Positions 1 to 14,400 of a DNA stretch of 64,000 nt are shown in pieces. The DNA comes from Anastatus disparis. Taxonomy: Eukaryota; Arthropoda; Insecta; Hymenoptera; Eupelmidae. The stretch spans positions 1,116,001-1,180,000 of the forward strand of contig JAFFSR010000240.1 in assembly GCA_017163975.1 (NCBI GenBank), written 5' to 3'. The notes beneath the pieces are model-generated. The model ran no database searches, was not told the DNA's origin, and saw nothing but the letters and a program-made list of their open reading frames with translations. Position numbers and translations under genes: made by a program. The number at the start of each line of letters is the position of its first letter. The first letter of the stretch is position 1.

Positions 1-2736
1 ATACCAATACACAACAATATAATCACCGTAACTAACGTGAGATTCCGTAACCACCTTGACGAATGGTAGAAAAAAACAAATGTACACCACTAAAGCTCCC
101 TTTCTTTTTTTTATTCTCATTATTTTCAAATCTTTGCTTTTAAAATTTAACACTGAATACGATATTTCACGCATGTCGCTTTTGAATGACAAAAAATAAA
201 GGAAATAATCAGAGCCAAGATCACATATACATACATAGAGTCTAGTTGAGGGGTGGAAATTTACTTTTGATAAAGTTCCTAGTGTAGGGTGGGCGTTCTG
301 TAATATACATAACGAGAACGTAAAACGTGCGTTTAGAAAAGACAGCTCTATATCGGTACACAAGATCACTCTTTTAAGGGGATAAGACCAACAGCATATA
401 TATGTAAGGGGGAGAATGGAAGTACTAAGTATGAGGTAGTTTTAGCAGCCTTTTGGTGACCGAGCACATGACGCAAAGGATGCGTCGTGGTGCCGAAAAT
501 CGAGTGAGCCAAATTAACCATGAAATAGACTCCCTTTTCGACCCTATTGGTGACTATATTTTCTGTCTACATGTCTTTACTTTAGAGATGTAAGGAATCT
601 TGTTTGGCTAGTCATTCAAAAACTAATTGCGGCTAGAAAGTATTTTGTTCTTTATTTTTTTACATTATTTTAAATTAATAATTTATTAAGAATTATATTT
701 TTTATAAAAAAAATCTTGCGATTCAACTAATTGGTAAAAAAATTATGCATATTTGTAAATTAAAATTAACAAAGAATATAATAAATAACAATAATTAATA
801 AATTTTAAAATTATATGTTTAAAAATTTCATCATCGTATTTTTTATTAATATGTTTTAAAGTCGATAATAGATATTCAATTTATCCTTGAACAATGAAAA
901 AATACAAATTGTCACATGCAAATAAATGTCCATTAAAAAGTGTCATTACAAATAACAAGAATAAAAGTCAATGACATAAAGTTATATAGCAGCAATTTCA
1001 TTGCGCTATACAGTAAATTTGATTCATGGTCGATCAAGACAATCCCCATTGACAAATACGACGGACGTGAAGCGCACGCGTGCGCATATAAGCCTCGCCT
1101 CTGCCCTCCTCTCATTAGCGGGTTTCTTTGAACTTAACCGCCCACGTCATGACAAACTAGATTAATTTCTCTGCGCCAAAGAAAAAAATAATAAAGAAAA
1201 TAAAATAAGAAAAAAATAAAGAAAGAAAGAAACGCTCACCGCCTCACCTTTCTTCGATCGTTTATTACAAAATTACAACTGTCAGGATGAGCAAGAGAAA
1301 GAGATAAAGAAAGAAAGAGAAAAAGAAAGATGCTTCTATTCTCTTTTGTCTTATTTCGCAATAACGCAGCCTTCTATCGTCGGGCCCAATTTTTTGATTA
1401 GTTTATAGCCGAGTTTAAAACGGAAACAAGTGGAGTGTAGAGAGAGAGAGAGAGCCCAGTCAAGAGTTTTATATATAAGATAACTTTTGCGTAGGTTTTA
1501 CGGCAGTGTAATCCTGCGGATGTTCATCTCTCTCTCACTTTCTTCGGCTGGGATTGAAAATTAAATTGGGCGCATTTTGCCGTCTCTTATAATCCGCGCA
1601 CGCTTTTAAATGTGTATATAAATGTGTGCGTATGTGTGCGAATAAAAGATGAGGTGTACTGGAAATAATAGTAAAACCGATTAATATGCAAAAGCAACTC
1701 TTCATTGAAATCTATCAAAATAAAAAAGAACAAAATTCATAATAATAAAATTTTATAAAATAACTAAGAAGACATGTAAAGGATGCAAATAGAAAACCTT
1801 AAAAAATGTAATTAGATTTATAATACTGAAATATGTATGTATTAAAATTTTTATAATGATGTTATTAATTTAAGACTTTTAAATATTATCTAAAACTATA
1901 CATAGAAATATATGTATGAAATTACATTCATATAAATGACATCTGGTAGAAAGAAGCAAAAGTATCTTAGAGTTCAAAATTACAAAATATTGAGTGTAAT
2001 TATATTGGCTCAGATTTGAACAATTTTATGTGATCAAAAGCATCATAAACTGAAAAATCTTAAAGTCGTTCTTTGATAGAATTGACTTAATTTTATTATA
2101 ATTACGAAATAATATAGCGTTATTTATATTAAATTGAATAAACAAAATTTACACTTAACCAAATGATTTATTTTCTTTATTTTTGCAAATAAGGGAAGAT
2201 ACGTATGATTTTTTTCTGAAAAATAAGTATGTACAAATTTGTAACTTTATTTTGATATAGCCACAGTTACTGCAGTTTTCTTTTAAAATTTGAATATACT
2301 TATATAAAAAACGTAACATTATAAAAATAAATAAAAACAAGAACAGTTTAGAAGATTGTCGGTTCATACTTTATATGAAAATATCATATTAGAGCACATG
2401 ACAATTATCAAATTAATAAAATGATTATTAAAATATTAAACAAAATATTTGATCGTTCGTTATTCGATCTTAAAGAAAAAATTCTAAACTCACACACGTG
2501 TATATCAGCCACACCTTGCAATATTTATCGACGAAAAGCAAAGCCTCTTGCGCCTCAATATACAAAGCGGACAGGGCAGGAAATCATTGATTTACTGAAA
2601 ATAATCAGAAGCGCGCTCGCGCGCTCTTGCTAAAACGCAAAACGAATGAAAGAAAGATTAAAAACTATGCGCTCTCGTCCAACTCTATATATGCAACACT
2701 TCACATCTTGTATCATACAAGTTTCAAGTAAGTTGC

Positions 2737-2775
<39 letters not shown>

Positions 2776-4348
2776 GTATATCCATATATACACACACATA
2801 TCGAGAGAAAATAAAGCAGCGGAAACGACAAAACAAAAGGGAAGAGAGAAAGGGAAACGAGAGCGAAGTGGAATATGAACGAAGGTATATATAAGAAACG
2901 TAAAGGGTTTATAACTCACGTCAGGCAGGTAATTAGCCGGCTTTTGCTCAGCTGTAATGGACCCGCGCATCGTCTCCACAGAGTGAAAAGAGAAAGAGAG
3001 AGAGAGAGAGAGACCCTTAACTTATTTAAATGAACTGGTAACCCATGTCCGCGAGAATAACGTAAGGCAATATAGAAAAACCATTTATAAGGGACTATTT
3101 TCGGAGGCATAGCTTTACTCTCTTCTTCTTATTCTTCTCTCTTTTTAGTTTTTTTTTTTAAGCTTTTTTTTATTGACTTATTTCTTTTTACTTGGTGTAA
3201 ACGACGTTTAAACCATTGTGGTGGGTCTTTGAATATATTTAAACGATATTTACATTTTTTTAAAAGTTTTTTATTTTTATAGAGGTAACTGTGTAGTCAT
3301 TGTGTATGCATCTTTTTTTGCAAGAAAACAGGCGGTAATTATAAATGAGGTTCTTTGACCGGTTAAAATACGGAAAATATGTATGTATACGAGAAATCAG
3401 CGCGAAAGAATTACATGTCATCGATTAGGTTTCTCGAACAAAATTTATAAGTATAAGATATTTCATTTTTTAATTTTTAAATTTAGTTAAATTTTTAAAT
3501 TAACGATGTATTCACAAATCTTTTTGAAAATTTACTGAAAAATTACATTTTGATTGAATGTTTGGTACAACAACAATATCCTTGATTAAATTGGACTCTA
3601 CAAAAACTCTACTGGAAAAACATAGAATTTGGTTATCAATATCGATTGTTTTAAAATTATACGAAATTATTGTTGAAATAAAATTAACAATGAGCAAAAA
3701 CGTAATGTTGCTCAAAATGAATATTTTAAATTTACATATAATTTTAAATATTTCTAATTACTTATTCACTAAAATTATTTCGAAAACATTGTTTTTATTT
3801 TATTATAATTATAAATTATTTGTTTCGAAAATTTTAAATTTATCTCTCACAACAATTTAAAAAATATTTTTAACGTTAATGTAATGGAAAATTTTCTGTA
3901 ACATATAATTATCATAAGTAAACAGGTTTATAAATTATAAAATACATGTTTTATCTATATTTATTCTATAAAAATTTAAAATAAAAGTACAATACATAGG
4001 AAACTAATATTAATCGAAACTAGGTGAATAAATTGAAATTGAGAATTACAATATTACATTATGCAACTAGAGAATAAAGTCATAGATTTCTTACGAGAAA
4101 AAAATTGACTTTGCTTTTGTACACAGAGAGAAATTCCATGGGTAAATTTACTATACTTTATTGTAATTGATTTTGTATAATAAAAATTATTAATAAAGTA
4201 AAAATTGCTATACAAGTGGTAAAAATTAATATATTATGTATAAAACAAAAAAATTAAATATACCTCTCAGTTAAAATGGAGTATAGTAATTTGACCTATA
4301 GGTAGAAAAAATTCTATAGATAGAATTGCATTTAGAAGACAGTATTTA
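1..4348. other. Gene-free stretch
   Basis: Nothing coding was recognised. 1-620, 930-1640 and 2480-3120 are less AT-rich islands with GA/CT and TATA runs; 640-920, 1680-2440 and 3400-4348 are very AT-rich. Confidence 0.6.
2741..2774. repeat. (TA)17 microsatellite
   Basis: An uninterrupted run of 34 bases of alternating T and A. Confidence 0.97.
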
Positions 4349-4360
4349 AAATGCTTTATT

Positions 4361-4564
4361 ATTTTTTTTTATTTAACGTCACTGTATTTATGGTATCATT
4401 TACGATACTAATTAGCGACGGCGATCGTCAGTGTGTTTGTGAACTGCAGCACATGTAACGTACAGTGGTGCTTCTATCAATCGGCTGCCGAGAATGGGAT
4501 TCGAACTCAGAACCTCGAGATTACGAATCCGCCGCTCTACCAAGTGAGCCACTGTGATCTCACT
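4361..4564 (-). mobile_element. tRNA-derived SINE, full length with target-site duplication
   Basis: Reading the minus strand, a tRNA-like head carries an A box (TGGCTCACTTGGTAGAGCGG) and a B box (GTTCGAATCCC). The body reads through CACATGTGCTGCAGTTCACAAA-like sequence to an end with GACGTTAAATAAAA. It is flanked by a 12-bp duplication, AAATGCTTTATT (4349-4360) and AAATGCTTCATT (4565-4576), with one mismatch. That proves insertion by retrotransposition. The RNA polymerase III boxes look largely intact. Confidence 0.88.
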
Positions 4565-4576
4565 AAATGCTTCATT

Positions 4577-6764
4577 CTTATCTCAGCTATAGATATTTTA
4601 TTAATTGAGGAAAAGGAGAATTTGAAATTGGAATTGACATTAAAAAATATTATTATTTATTTAATATTATTTTCTTTGTTACGGAGCAATAATGCGTCAC
4701 ATTATTAACTAGTATTTTCAAGTGGAAGTAACGTTTCGATTTTGTTCTGCGATTGTGTTTATGAGATCACTATTGAAATACAAATAAAATTAATCGATTT
4801 TTTTTAATATACTAATGATACCAACTGAGCGATTAATATTAAAATAAATCTCAAATTTTTATAAATCTTGATGAAAATATTATCTCTTCAAGTTTATGTA
4901 AAAGACAAAAATTAAAAAGGGCTAAAAGATTGAGCAGCTGATTGAATTTCGATGGAATTTTCAAGGGACAGGTCTTAAAAGAATATAAAGAAAGGGCAGA
5001 GATAGATATTGATTTTATGTTGAACTGCAAAAGTGTGATTTGAATTTTGATTGCTAAGACAGGGAATGAAAAAAAAAAGATCGCGTAACAGGATAGTGCA
5101 CGCTTTGCCAAACTCACAAGGGCTCTTAAAAAGTAACGCTTACTCGACTAGAAAATTGAAGGAATACAAGCTTTTAAAAGTACTAAATCGGACATCGACC
5201 GATTTTTAGTGCGTGTCTATCTTTTTTCATTTCATTTATTTTTATTTCACTCGAACAAATGTTCTTTAAATAATTTAAAGATATTATGTTTAATTTTATT
5301 CAATTTATTTTATTATTATTAATTAAAACTTTATTGATAAACATTTTTTAAATTGTTTTTCTTAATAATATTAATAAAACGAATTTTAATTATGTACATG
5401 AAGATGAATAAATTTAAGCATTTAAAGCATAATAAGTTTGAAAAATGTTATCTTTAATAATGAAACAGAAAAAAGATAGAAAAAATCTGCATATCTATGT
5501 TATTTTTTACCTAACGCGCATATTTCCTTATTTTATCTGATGAATAGTTAAGCGATTTTGTATCCTCTTAATAATATGCATTTTAGTTCGTTATACTTCC
5601 TCCCCCGTCTATTTAAAATTAAAAGCGTCCTCCGGTCCTTCGTTTTCTCTCCTTCAACACATTTTTTTTTCTTTTTACTTCTTTTCCTTCTTTCTCAACG
5701 ACGAACAAGCTGGTCCATCGTTTTCTTTTTTTTCTCTAAACCAAAAAGAAGACGAAAAACAAAAAAAAAATTGAGCATATATAGGTTGACCGAGTATATA
5801 AGGACAAGAAAAAAAGGAAAAAAAAATATCGTTAAAATCTTTGGAGCTTGCACACGCGCGCGCGCGAGTTATTTCTAAATCCTTGGGTTATTCTTGCGCA
5901 CGATTACGATCTCTTTCGCTTGTAATATAATTCGATAATGATACGCGGCACATAGATTTTTTATTAAGGTAAAGATGCTAATTCACCGTTAGTCCGCGAT
6001 GAGACCTTAAAAGATCACTATAATCGACTCCCAATGCATGCAGGTTGAAAGAAAAAAAAATCTTAAAGAATGGGTATTAAAACATCACCATAGAGACCTT
6101 TTTTTATTACGAAAAATTTTTAGTAAAGATCAGACCTTTGACTATCCCTTATTTTATTCTTTTTTTATTAAACTTGTATCGCGTGACGTTCTTCTCTCTG
6201 TCAACCTCGTGTGTGCCTACACCCTTTTTCTTTGTTTTATGCAGTTTGCTTTTTTTTGGTCGAAATTTTCTCTTTTGCTTACACTTTTATACACGTTTTT
6301 TTGGATAAAAGTTTAACCTGTAATCTAGCTAGCGAACTTTTATGCTAATTACTGTTATCCATGCATGCGTGCTTAAAATGCTTGGTTCATTTTTATTTTC
6401 TAAATTAGATTACTTTTTTTCGATTTTTAAAAAAGTATGTTTAAAGATTTTTTAGTCAATACTCTTCTAATGTTCAGTGATCAAAATACTAATTACAATG
6501 ATTATCAGATATATTTTACCAATATGAATACATCATTGTTTAGAGACTATTAAACCGTTTTGTATATAATCTAAAATATGTATGCAATAAGAAACGGATA
6601 AGTTTAATTTTATAAAGAGATATTAAATCAATAAAAGGGAAAGTATTTTGTTATTCACTAATAAAAATAATAAAATTTGGAAAATAAATTGATAAAAATA
6701 AAACTTTTGATTATATAAAAAGATTAACTGCCTATGCCTTATGAATAATAAAGTGAAATGAAAA
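4577..6764. other. Gene-free stretch
   Basis: AT-rich with a purine/pyrimidine and CGCGCG-containing island at about 5560-6330. No coding or RNA gene was recognised. Confidence 0.6.
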
Positions 6765-6951
6765 GGTCGTGAGGGGCTCAGTCAGTAGAACGATGGATTT
6801 GTAACCCGAGGTCTTGAGTTCGAATCCCACTCTCGACGGCAAATTGATGCAAGCACCACTCTATACGAAACAGGTGCTTTTTTCGCAAACACACTTAGGA
6901 TCTCCGTCGCTAATTAGCATCGCAATGATAGCATAAGTGCAACGACGTTAA
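6765..6951 (+). mobile_element. tRNA-derived SINE copy
   Basis: The same family as at 4361, in the opposite orientation. The head has GGGGCTCAGTCAGTAGAACG and the B box GTTCGAATCCC; the body ends in CTAATTAGCATCGCAATGATAG and GACGTTAAA. A possible diverged target-site duplication is AATAATAAAGTGAAATG (from 6744) against AATAATAAATTAAATCG (from 6952), 13 of 17 matching. Confidence 0.85.
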
Positions 6952-9616
6952 AATAATAAATTAAATCGTCCTTTTTTTTATGAAAATTTCTTCTTTTTTC
7001 TGCTTAATATTATTTAAACCGTAATTACATGTAAAATATATAGCAGTTAATGCGATTTTAATAATCTAGTAATCAAAATAGATTGAAACATTTTAAATTT
7101 CAAGCAAACAATTTTTCATATTAAAAAAATTTGTACAAGTAAAAAATACCGTAATAAAGACAACACTATAAAAAAGTATTCAAACATTTTTAAAAATAAT
7201 TTTTTTTCATCGCCAACATAAAATTTAAAAACAAGTACTGCACCTATAAAGTATTCGTTAAACTCAGCTTTTACCGAAAAGGCAAGTTTAAATATTGTTT
7301 TTGTTCACTATCGATGCCACGAAGCAGAAAAATAAAAACGCGCGTGTACACACCTACCTGGTGTTGATTATTATGAGTAAAGTGTCGTTAAGTAAACTTT
7401 TACGTGGTTCTCATGTAGTTCGTAAATGCATCTTTCCTTTAGTGTCTTAACTCCCTTTCGAACACACCCACCTACTCGATAAACGTCTTGTTTTTATTCT
7501 TGTTTTTTTTACATGTTGTTTTTGTTTTCAATAATACTTTTTTTGTAATTTTTATACCTTTTACAGTTTCAACTGATAGTATTATCCCGTAAAGTTACAC
7601 GTACATATTAATTTATTATTTTTTGTAAGACATGAAAATGTCTTTACATACAAACAAATGTAATTGTCATATTTTGTTAGATTGTAGTAAATGTTTCTAG
7701 TATACGGATTTAAGTAATTACCTACCTGAGAAGTAAAAAGATTCGATTTTTTAAATCATTTATTTTTAACTGATTACGGAATTTTAAATGTTCTAATCAT
7801 ACAAATGAATAAAAAGTATAAAAATTAATAATTTTTATTCGAAACATTTTAGAACAAAAGATATCAAAAATAATTTTTTCATTGATATCCGAATGTTTAT
7901 GAGTACCTTTTCTAGTGATATCAGATTTTTACATTTTATCCAATTTTCGTTTTTCTGAGTTTGAATTTTTTTCGTCTGAGATCAATTCACTAATTTGAAA
8001 CATAAATTTTTTTTTTTGTAAATTAAAAATATTAATAAAAACTATTTTCTGTTTCTAAATTTCATTAAAAAATTTTATTCTTTCAATAAAATCTATAAAA
8101 TTGTTTCACTATTACAAATTTTCGTTAAAAGAAAAATTAAATTTATTTATAATCATCTATATAGAATTCTTTTTACAAAAATTACTTCTTAAACAATAAA
8201 TTAAAAGTTTACATTTAGCTCTGGTATTCTTTATTAAACGATTTAAAAATTAATTCCATATCTTTATTTATTCATATTCCGTATACGCTTCTTATTCTCT
8301 TATATATTCTCTTTCATACATCATGAAACACCATTCATATTTCGGGTCATCCAATATCTCGTGGCTCCAATTAGTTCGCGAAACGAACGCTTTGGATATG
8401 ACGGTATATGCGCGTCCATCTGTCGTCGTTTTCACCACTCCTCATACGTATATATATTCTCTTGCACAAAAATTCAACATTTTTTTTTCTCTTCTTATTT
8501 CTTTCTCTTTCTTTTTGCGAAGCCTTTGGCTTCATTAAGAAACGGTAATGTGTTTTGTTTTTCTTTAGCTGCTGTTCTTCGTTTTTTTTTTCTTCATTTT
8601 TATTTTCTCTCATCACAATGTGCTCCTTGTCCCTTCTGTCTTCATTCTCCTTCTCTCTTTTTCTTTATATCTTTTAACCTTTTCTTCGACTACATATATA
8701 CATATATACGCTTAGTGCTTGCGCGCGCCAAGAGAGAAACTCTTTTAATAATCTCGCCCGGTCGAGCGTAGCGGAGATTTATTATTTTCAGACTCACTCT
8801 TGGGGATAAGCCGGTCGCGAGTTGATGCTCCCGTTGTGTCTGTTTTTTTTTTATATCTTCTTTTTTTTCCTCTTTTCAACCCTTCTTCAGCTGCTGCTCT
8901 CTTCCCTTGTCTCTATCTCTTGCATTCTAACTCTTCGTTTTCTTTTTCTTTCTTTTTTTTTTTGTTTTCTTTGAAGGTGCGCAAGCATCTTTTTGGATTC
9001 GTATGCTTTCAAAGACTTCTGTTAACGAAGCCGCAGACTTGCTCGGCGAGGATTTTATTCTTATGATCGGAAAAATTTTTCCATTGTCTCTCACTCTTTT
9101 ACTTCAATTTTTTTTTCTTTACTCTAAGGATTTTGCGCTTTACGAAGCGATAGAATAAAGAGAGAAAAAGAGAGAAGGTTATGAAGCAATGCCTGCCGCA
9201 CGACTTAATTTTCTTTCTTTTATCGATTGATTCCTTTAGGGAAGACTTTAAGACTGCCAACAGAAGGTTCAAATAATAAAATTGTATGAGGAATAATAAA
9301 TCTTTTGAATGTTTCTATTACATGAAATAATGAAATTTCAATTCAAAGAGAATCATTGCATAAACTAACAATGTATTGTAAAAGAAGATAATCAAATTTC
9401 ATGCGATAAATTTTTTTTTTACAATTTTAATAATTATAGTTCTCATTTAAAATCATCTTCAGTTAACAATAATATAATTCTGGTATGTTCATTCGAGTAA
9501 ACTTACATTTTTGTACTTTTAAATTATATGAAATAATTTAATTTTGCTTATACCAAACAAAATTTAAAGAAGTACAATGAAAAAAAAAATAACGCTTATT
9601 TCATTTATGTGAGTGC

Positions 9617-9683
9617 AAAATTATGATAGGGGTGAACAATACAGACTTTACCGTTTTCTAAATATACCCTATCACATAATTTT
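9617..9683. repeat. Stem-loop of about 15 bp
   Basis: AAAATTATGATAGGG (9617-9631) pairs with CCCTATCACATAATTTT (9667-9683), with a 2-base bulge and a 35-base loop. It may be a decayed inverted-repeat element; function unknown. Confidence 0.5.
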
Positions 9684-9950
9684 AATACCTAATTTTGTGA
9701 ATATGTTCAATATATTAATTTTTAGTTTTGTATGTTATTAAAAAAATTATAGCGAATAATCATGCAGAATATGAAATAAGTATGCTAGAAAATTTATGAG
9801 ATTTCATACAGAGTAAAAAATCTACCGGTATATTCACAGAATTTTTTACAGATTTTTTCTAAAGAGTTTTGTGTTAGTAATTTTTGTATAGTTTCAAAGT
9901 AAATTATTGTGCAAAAGATTATTGGATGTTTTATTTCTGAATTCTTTACT

Positions 9951-9978
9951 TCTGAATGATATAAGAATATCATTCAGA
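9951..9978. repeat. Perfect 12-bp hairpin
   Basis: TCTGAATGATAT (9951-9962) and ATATCATTCAGA (9967-9978) are perfect inverted copies around AAGA. Confidence 0.6.
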
Positions 9979-11248
9979 GAAACCACAGAATTTTCGTTTA
10001 AACGTTTACAAAAAAAATTTACAGAAGCATGTCTAAAAAATTATTACATGAAATTATAAATATTATATTTATCATATTACGTAAAAATTTTGTAGAACAG
10101 GAAATCTGCAGAGATACCTTAGAAATTCCTGGAGACTAAAAAAATTTTTAAATTAATTTGTTAAGAATTCTGTAAGTTTTTACAGTAGATTCCTTTAGTG
10201 TATTTCATATGAAATCCTGTAGTTTTTTGAAAAATTCTACACATAAATCTATTGAATTAACTGCGCCTGCAAAAATAATGTATTTTAATTTTTAATATTG
10301 AGAACATGTTTCAATAATCATGCTCCTATTTAAAACTTGATTTACATTATTAAAACAATAATAATATTCATGGTTAACTTGTAACTGATATAGAAAAATG
10401 AATGACTATTTTCATTCTTTAAATAAGAATTTCACCCATTCCTTCATAAATGAGAAGAAAGAAAAAAAAGGTTATTCCACTCGTTATTTCTCTTTGGTCG
10501 TCGTCCGATTATAATTCTTTGGTAAGAACTCTACGCTCATACGAGGAGAGAAGAGCTGAGTTTCTCGTTCGCCAACTTCTTGTGATTTAACGAGGTGTGG
10601 TGTCGGTTATGCTGTAAAACGGCATATCGAGAATGCCTATAAACCAACCAAGCGAGTCGGTAAATTAGAAGTCCCTTTTCTGTCTTTATTCTTTCTTTCC
10701 CTTTCTTTATTTTTTTTTATTTTTACTTTTTTTGGTCCCTTTGAATATATAGGAAGCCTCTAAAAATACAATTAACCAGCCGTTTAATGGCTCCTACTCG
10801 TGTGCGCGAGTCACAACATTACAATGAAATGGCCCTTTCTCTCTGCCTTTATTCATTTTTATTATTTCTTATAGACTGCACTCTTTCGTTTCAAGAAAAG
10901 AATTAAGAGACGAATTATAGGTGTATCGTGAAATTTTTATTTTCACAAGTATCTTATTGTCGTTGGATAATATAATTTTAAAATACAAATTCATTTAAAT
11001 TTAATCAATACTATATAGTATATTTCAATTTCTTAAAGTTTATTTCAATATGTTTTTTTTTCTTTTAATGATTTGCAGAAGAAAACTGTCATACTTTTAT
11101 CTTACACATATTAATATAGCAGATTTTGAAAACAAAACATGATAACAATAAGTAAATAAAATAAAAATATTATTAGTATAGTTATTAGCATCGCAGCGTA
11201 AAAGAAATTTTTGAAATATTATTCTAGCATTTAATGTATATAATGAAA

Positions 11249-11447
11249 GAGATCTCAGTGTCTTACTCGGTAGAGTAATGGATTCGTAATCTCGAGGTTC
11301 CGAGTTCGAATCCCACTCTCGGACGATTTATGCCAGCACCGCTGTACGTTACATGTGCTGCAGTTCACAAACGCACTGAAAAGATCTTCGTCGCTAATTA
11401 GCATCGCAATGATAGCATAAATCGGCGACGTTAAATAAAATTTAAAA
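11249..11447 (+). mobile_element. tRNA-derived SINE copy
   Basis: A full-length plus-strand copy starts at GAGATCTCAGTG. It has ACTCGGTAGAG, then GTTCGAATCCC in the B box, the CACATGTGCTGCAGTTCACAAA-type middle and the terminal GACGTTAAATAAAA. The anticodon-loop-like TTCGTAA is preserved, as in most copies. No clear target-site duplication was found. Confidence 0.87.
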
Positions 11448-14400
11448 ATGAATTAAATCTTGATGTATTCAAATGATAGTTTTGTAAAATTTTTTATAAT
11501 TACCGAAATTATTATTATAAAGTAAATCAGTTGCAATTAAATTTTAATCCACATGAACTTATTTTAATCCAATAAAATTTTTAAAAAAGTCAACAAATAA
11601 CGTCAACTATTATTTTTTTTAATTTATTTAAAAATTATGTCAATTATGATTGCAGTCAGTAATAGAAGCCGATAGTTTTGGCTATCGGTCTTAGAATTTA
11701 TGTCCTCGTCGGGCGTAGATAGTAAAAATGATCATTTCTAATCTAAAACTCCTTTCCTGTAACGAAAGTTCTCCCCCTCTTCTCTCAAGTCCATAATCCA
11801 CGATAAATCATCTCCGGAATCTTTAGTTTAATGAGTTTTTAGTGGCTCGATCTCAACTCTTTCTTTCTCTCTTATATTCCTCTTTCTTTTTATTTTCTTA
11901 TTTTTTATCTCTTGGCATGCTCTTCATTTTACTTTTTTAATCAAATCATTAACGCTCGCGTACGTATCCGTCGTCATCGTTTCGGTCTTCAAGCTTTAGC
12001 AACAGTCCAGACGCCTATTTTAATCGAGTCCATTCCTTGGCCTTTTTCAAAGACTTTTTTAGTTATGTGCGCTCGTGTGTGTGTCATAAACAGCGTTTAA
12101 TTTTTCTTTTGTGGCAAATTGTCGATTAAAAAAGTTGTATATAAGCGCTAAAGCAACAAGAAAGAAATGAAAATAAGAGAAAAGAAATTTTTAGGGGTCC
12201 CTAAACAACGTTGCACTTTGAATTAAAGCCTGACACTGACGCAATCAATTATACAGGCAAGAAATTTGAAAGTGTTTTGACTTTATTAAAGTTGGTCATC
12301 AAAATACTCTTTTGCTCTTTATGTTTCAAAAGAATTATTAATTTTTTAATTATTATAATTAATCTTTATTTTGCAGTTCATTATTGTTTGTTTTATTCAT
12401 ATAATATCGTTCAATTTCAATTATTATAATTCGTTTTTATATATTTAACAGATAGTAATAAATTTAAAAAAAAAATTTAATATACTCGATGTAATATTAA
12501 GAAATTATTAAATTGCAATTTTTGCAATAAAAAATATTCATTATATATGTCAAAACAGATTTTAATAAAAATTCACAATGATCTTAAAGTTAATTTTTTA
12601 TTCTACTTAAATTAGTGAATAGTGTAAATTTTATGAGTTGTAATTATTACAATAAACAGTAAACAATATTGTCAATATTTAACAACCAAACAATTTAATA
12701 AGCAAACAGTTTAATATTTGCGATAAAATATGTTTATTAAAACTACCGAATATCAATACGGTCAATAATATTTCTTCTTCTTATGTATGCTAAATTTTAG
12801 GATTAAATAAGCACCTACAATTTTTGAATCATCGGTGTACGATTTAAATTAAAAAAAAGAAAAAAATAATATCATAAACAACATTAAACAAAAAATTGCA
12901 TCGAGCGTTGATTTGTAAATCAATTGAGTGTATCCTCCATTTCCGAATGTAATTTATTATCTCGCGAAAGGGTTTAGTGATGTTCGGCTATATCTCCTTA
13001 TACGACAGGCCTTAAAGAAAAAAAAAACGATAAAAAAGAATCAAATAAAATAAAAGAAATCGAAAAGAGAAGATTTTGAAGCTTGAATGAATCGAGTAGC
13101 CTTTACAGGAGTCGCGTACTCGCTGCGGGGGTCTTATATCCCGCGGGGTTTTTTCGACTTCTCTTTTCCCCCCAGCTTTTTTTTGTATACAACACCTTTT
13201 CGAGTAGTATATACTCTTTATTTTTTTGTAGCAAGATGCCGCAGTAACGATAAAACTTGTAATCTTTTCAAATCTTATATCTGTCATTTGATTTAGTGTT
13301 TTGATGAAGTCAAATAATGATAGAACGATAATTACAGATTTTGCGTAAGATCTCAAAACTTTGCATATGATATTAACATTATTTTAAAACTTATTATTTG
13401 AATAAAAATAATTTTAATTAGAATAAACATATTTTTTAAATTACGTTTTTGTTTAAAAATATTTTAATGATTTAAATAACAGCAATTTACATTTTTTAAT
13501 GATTTAAAAACTTAACTTTACATTTTGAAGAAAATGTCTCATTGGGTATCATTTAAGATACCATAACTTAGCTTTTTCGTATATGATTTACTACTTTCAA
13601 CATTTTTTATTATCAAACTGCCTTAAAATATCCTTATTTTCTGCTTATTATTTTGATATATCGATGCATTATAAGCTTTTTTATAACGATATTAACATTT
13701 CCAGAAATAAAATTTTAAATTTACGAGCTATTTAATGTAATTTCTAGAAATCATATAAAATTAACTAACGCATTGTTGAGCAAACAAACATTAATACTTG
13801 TCAAAAAGTAGAATTTTGAAACCACGTTTATTTATAGTCGCAAATTTGTATTCTCTCTTCTTCTCCGTTGAAAAAAAAAATCAATTTGTTAGCCTTCGAA
13901 ATTGGCATACAAATCCATCAGGCACAATCGTCAGTTTGCGTAACGCACAATCACGAGTTGTACTTCAACATTACTTATATATTTTTTTCTTTCTTTTTTT
14001 TCTTTCAACCGGTAACAGTTCTATTAAGGCACCCCTGGGAAGTCTTTTTTTTTCTCTTTTAAATCGCGGTCTCGCGTATTAGTGGGCTACACCCTGTAAT
14101 TAACCAGTAGCTCCTTTTTTGAGTCTTTTTTTTCTTAACTTCGCGAGAAAGGTATAAGCTCAAGCCCAGTATTAGAGTAAACGCAAGTAAGAGATATAGT
14201 GCTAGAGGCCATAAGTCCCTTCGGCATCGCTTAAAAGGCTTAAGAATTTTATTGGGCGGTTATTGGTTATTTTTTGGCGTACCCTTGGGGCTTCAAAAGA
14301 GGAAAATAATATTGTTTGGAAATGCTGGAGCAATGAGTAACGAAATTTCTATTTCTGTATATTCAAATATAAATTTATAAAAAAGAGAAATATTTTTAAA

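Larger units (their letters stand above)
6952..11248. other. Gene-free stretch with a large pyrimidine-rich island
   Basis: 8290-9240 is strongly CT-rich on the plus strand, with TATATA and GCGCGC pieces. It gives open frames of up to 136 codons rich in Phe, Ser and Leu, which reflect composition and not a gene. The hairpins at 9617 and 9951 lie in AT-rich DNA. Another island is at 10440-10920. Confidence 0.6.

Noticed and set aside
420..450. A let-7-like TGAGGTAGT string
   Set aside because: Only the seed-like part matches; the following bases differ and no precursor hairpin is evident.
4128..4326. Possible third CACTG-type element (starts CACAGAGAGAAATTCC)
   Set aside because: The start resembles the 20171 element, but no convincing inverted end or target duplication was found.
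4433..4708. 91-codon plus-strand open frame
   Set aside because: It is the antisense translation of the SINE at 4361-4564 running on into AT-rich DNA.
8361..8771. 136-codon plus-strand open frame
   Set aside because: Phe/Ser/Leu-rich product of a pyrimidine-rich island; several frames are open at once and no domain is visible.
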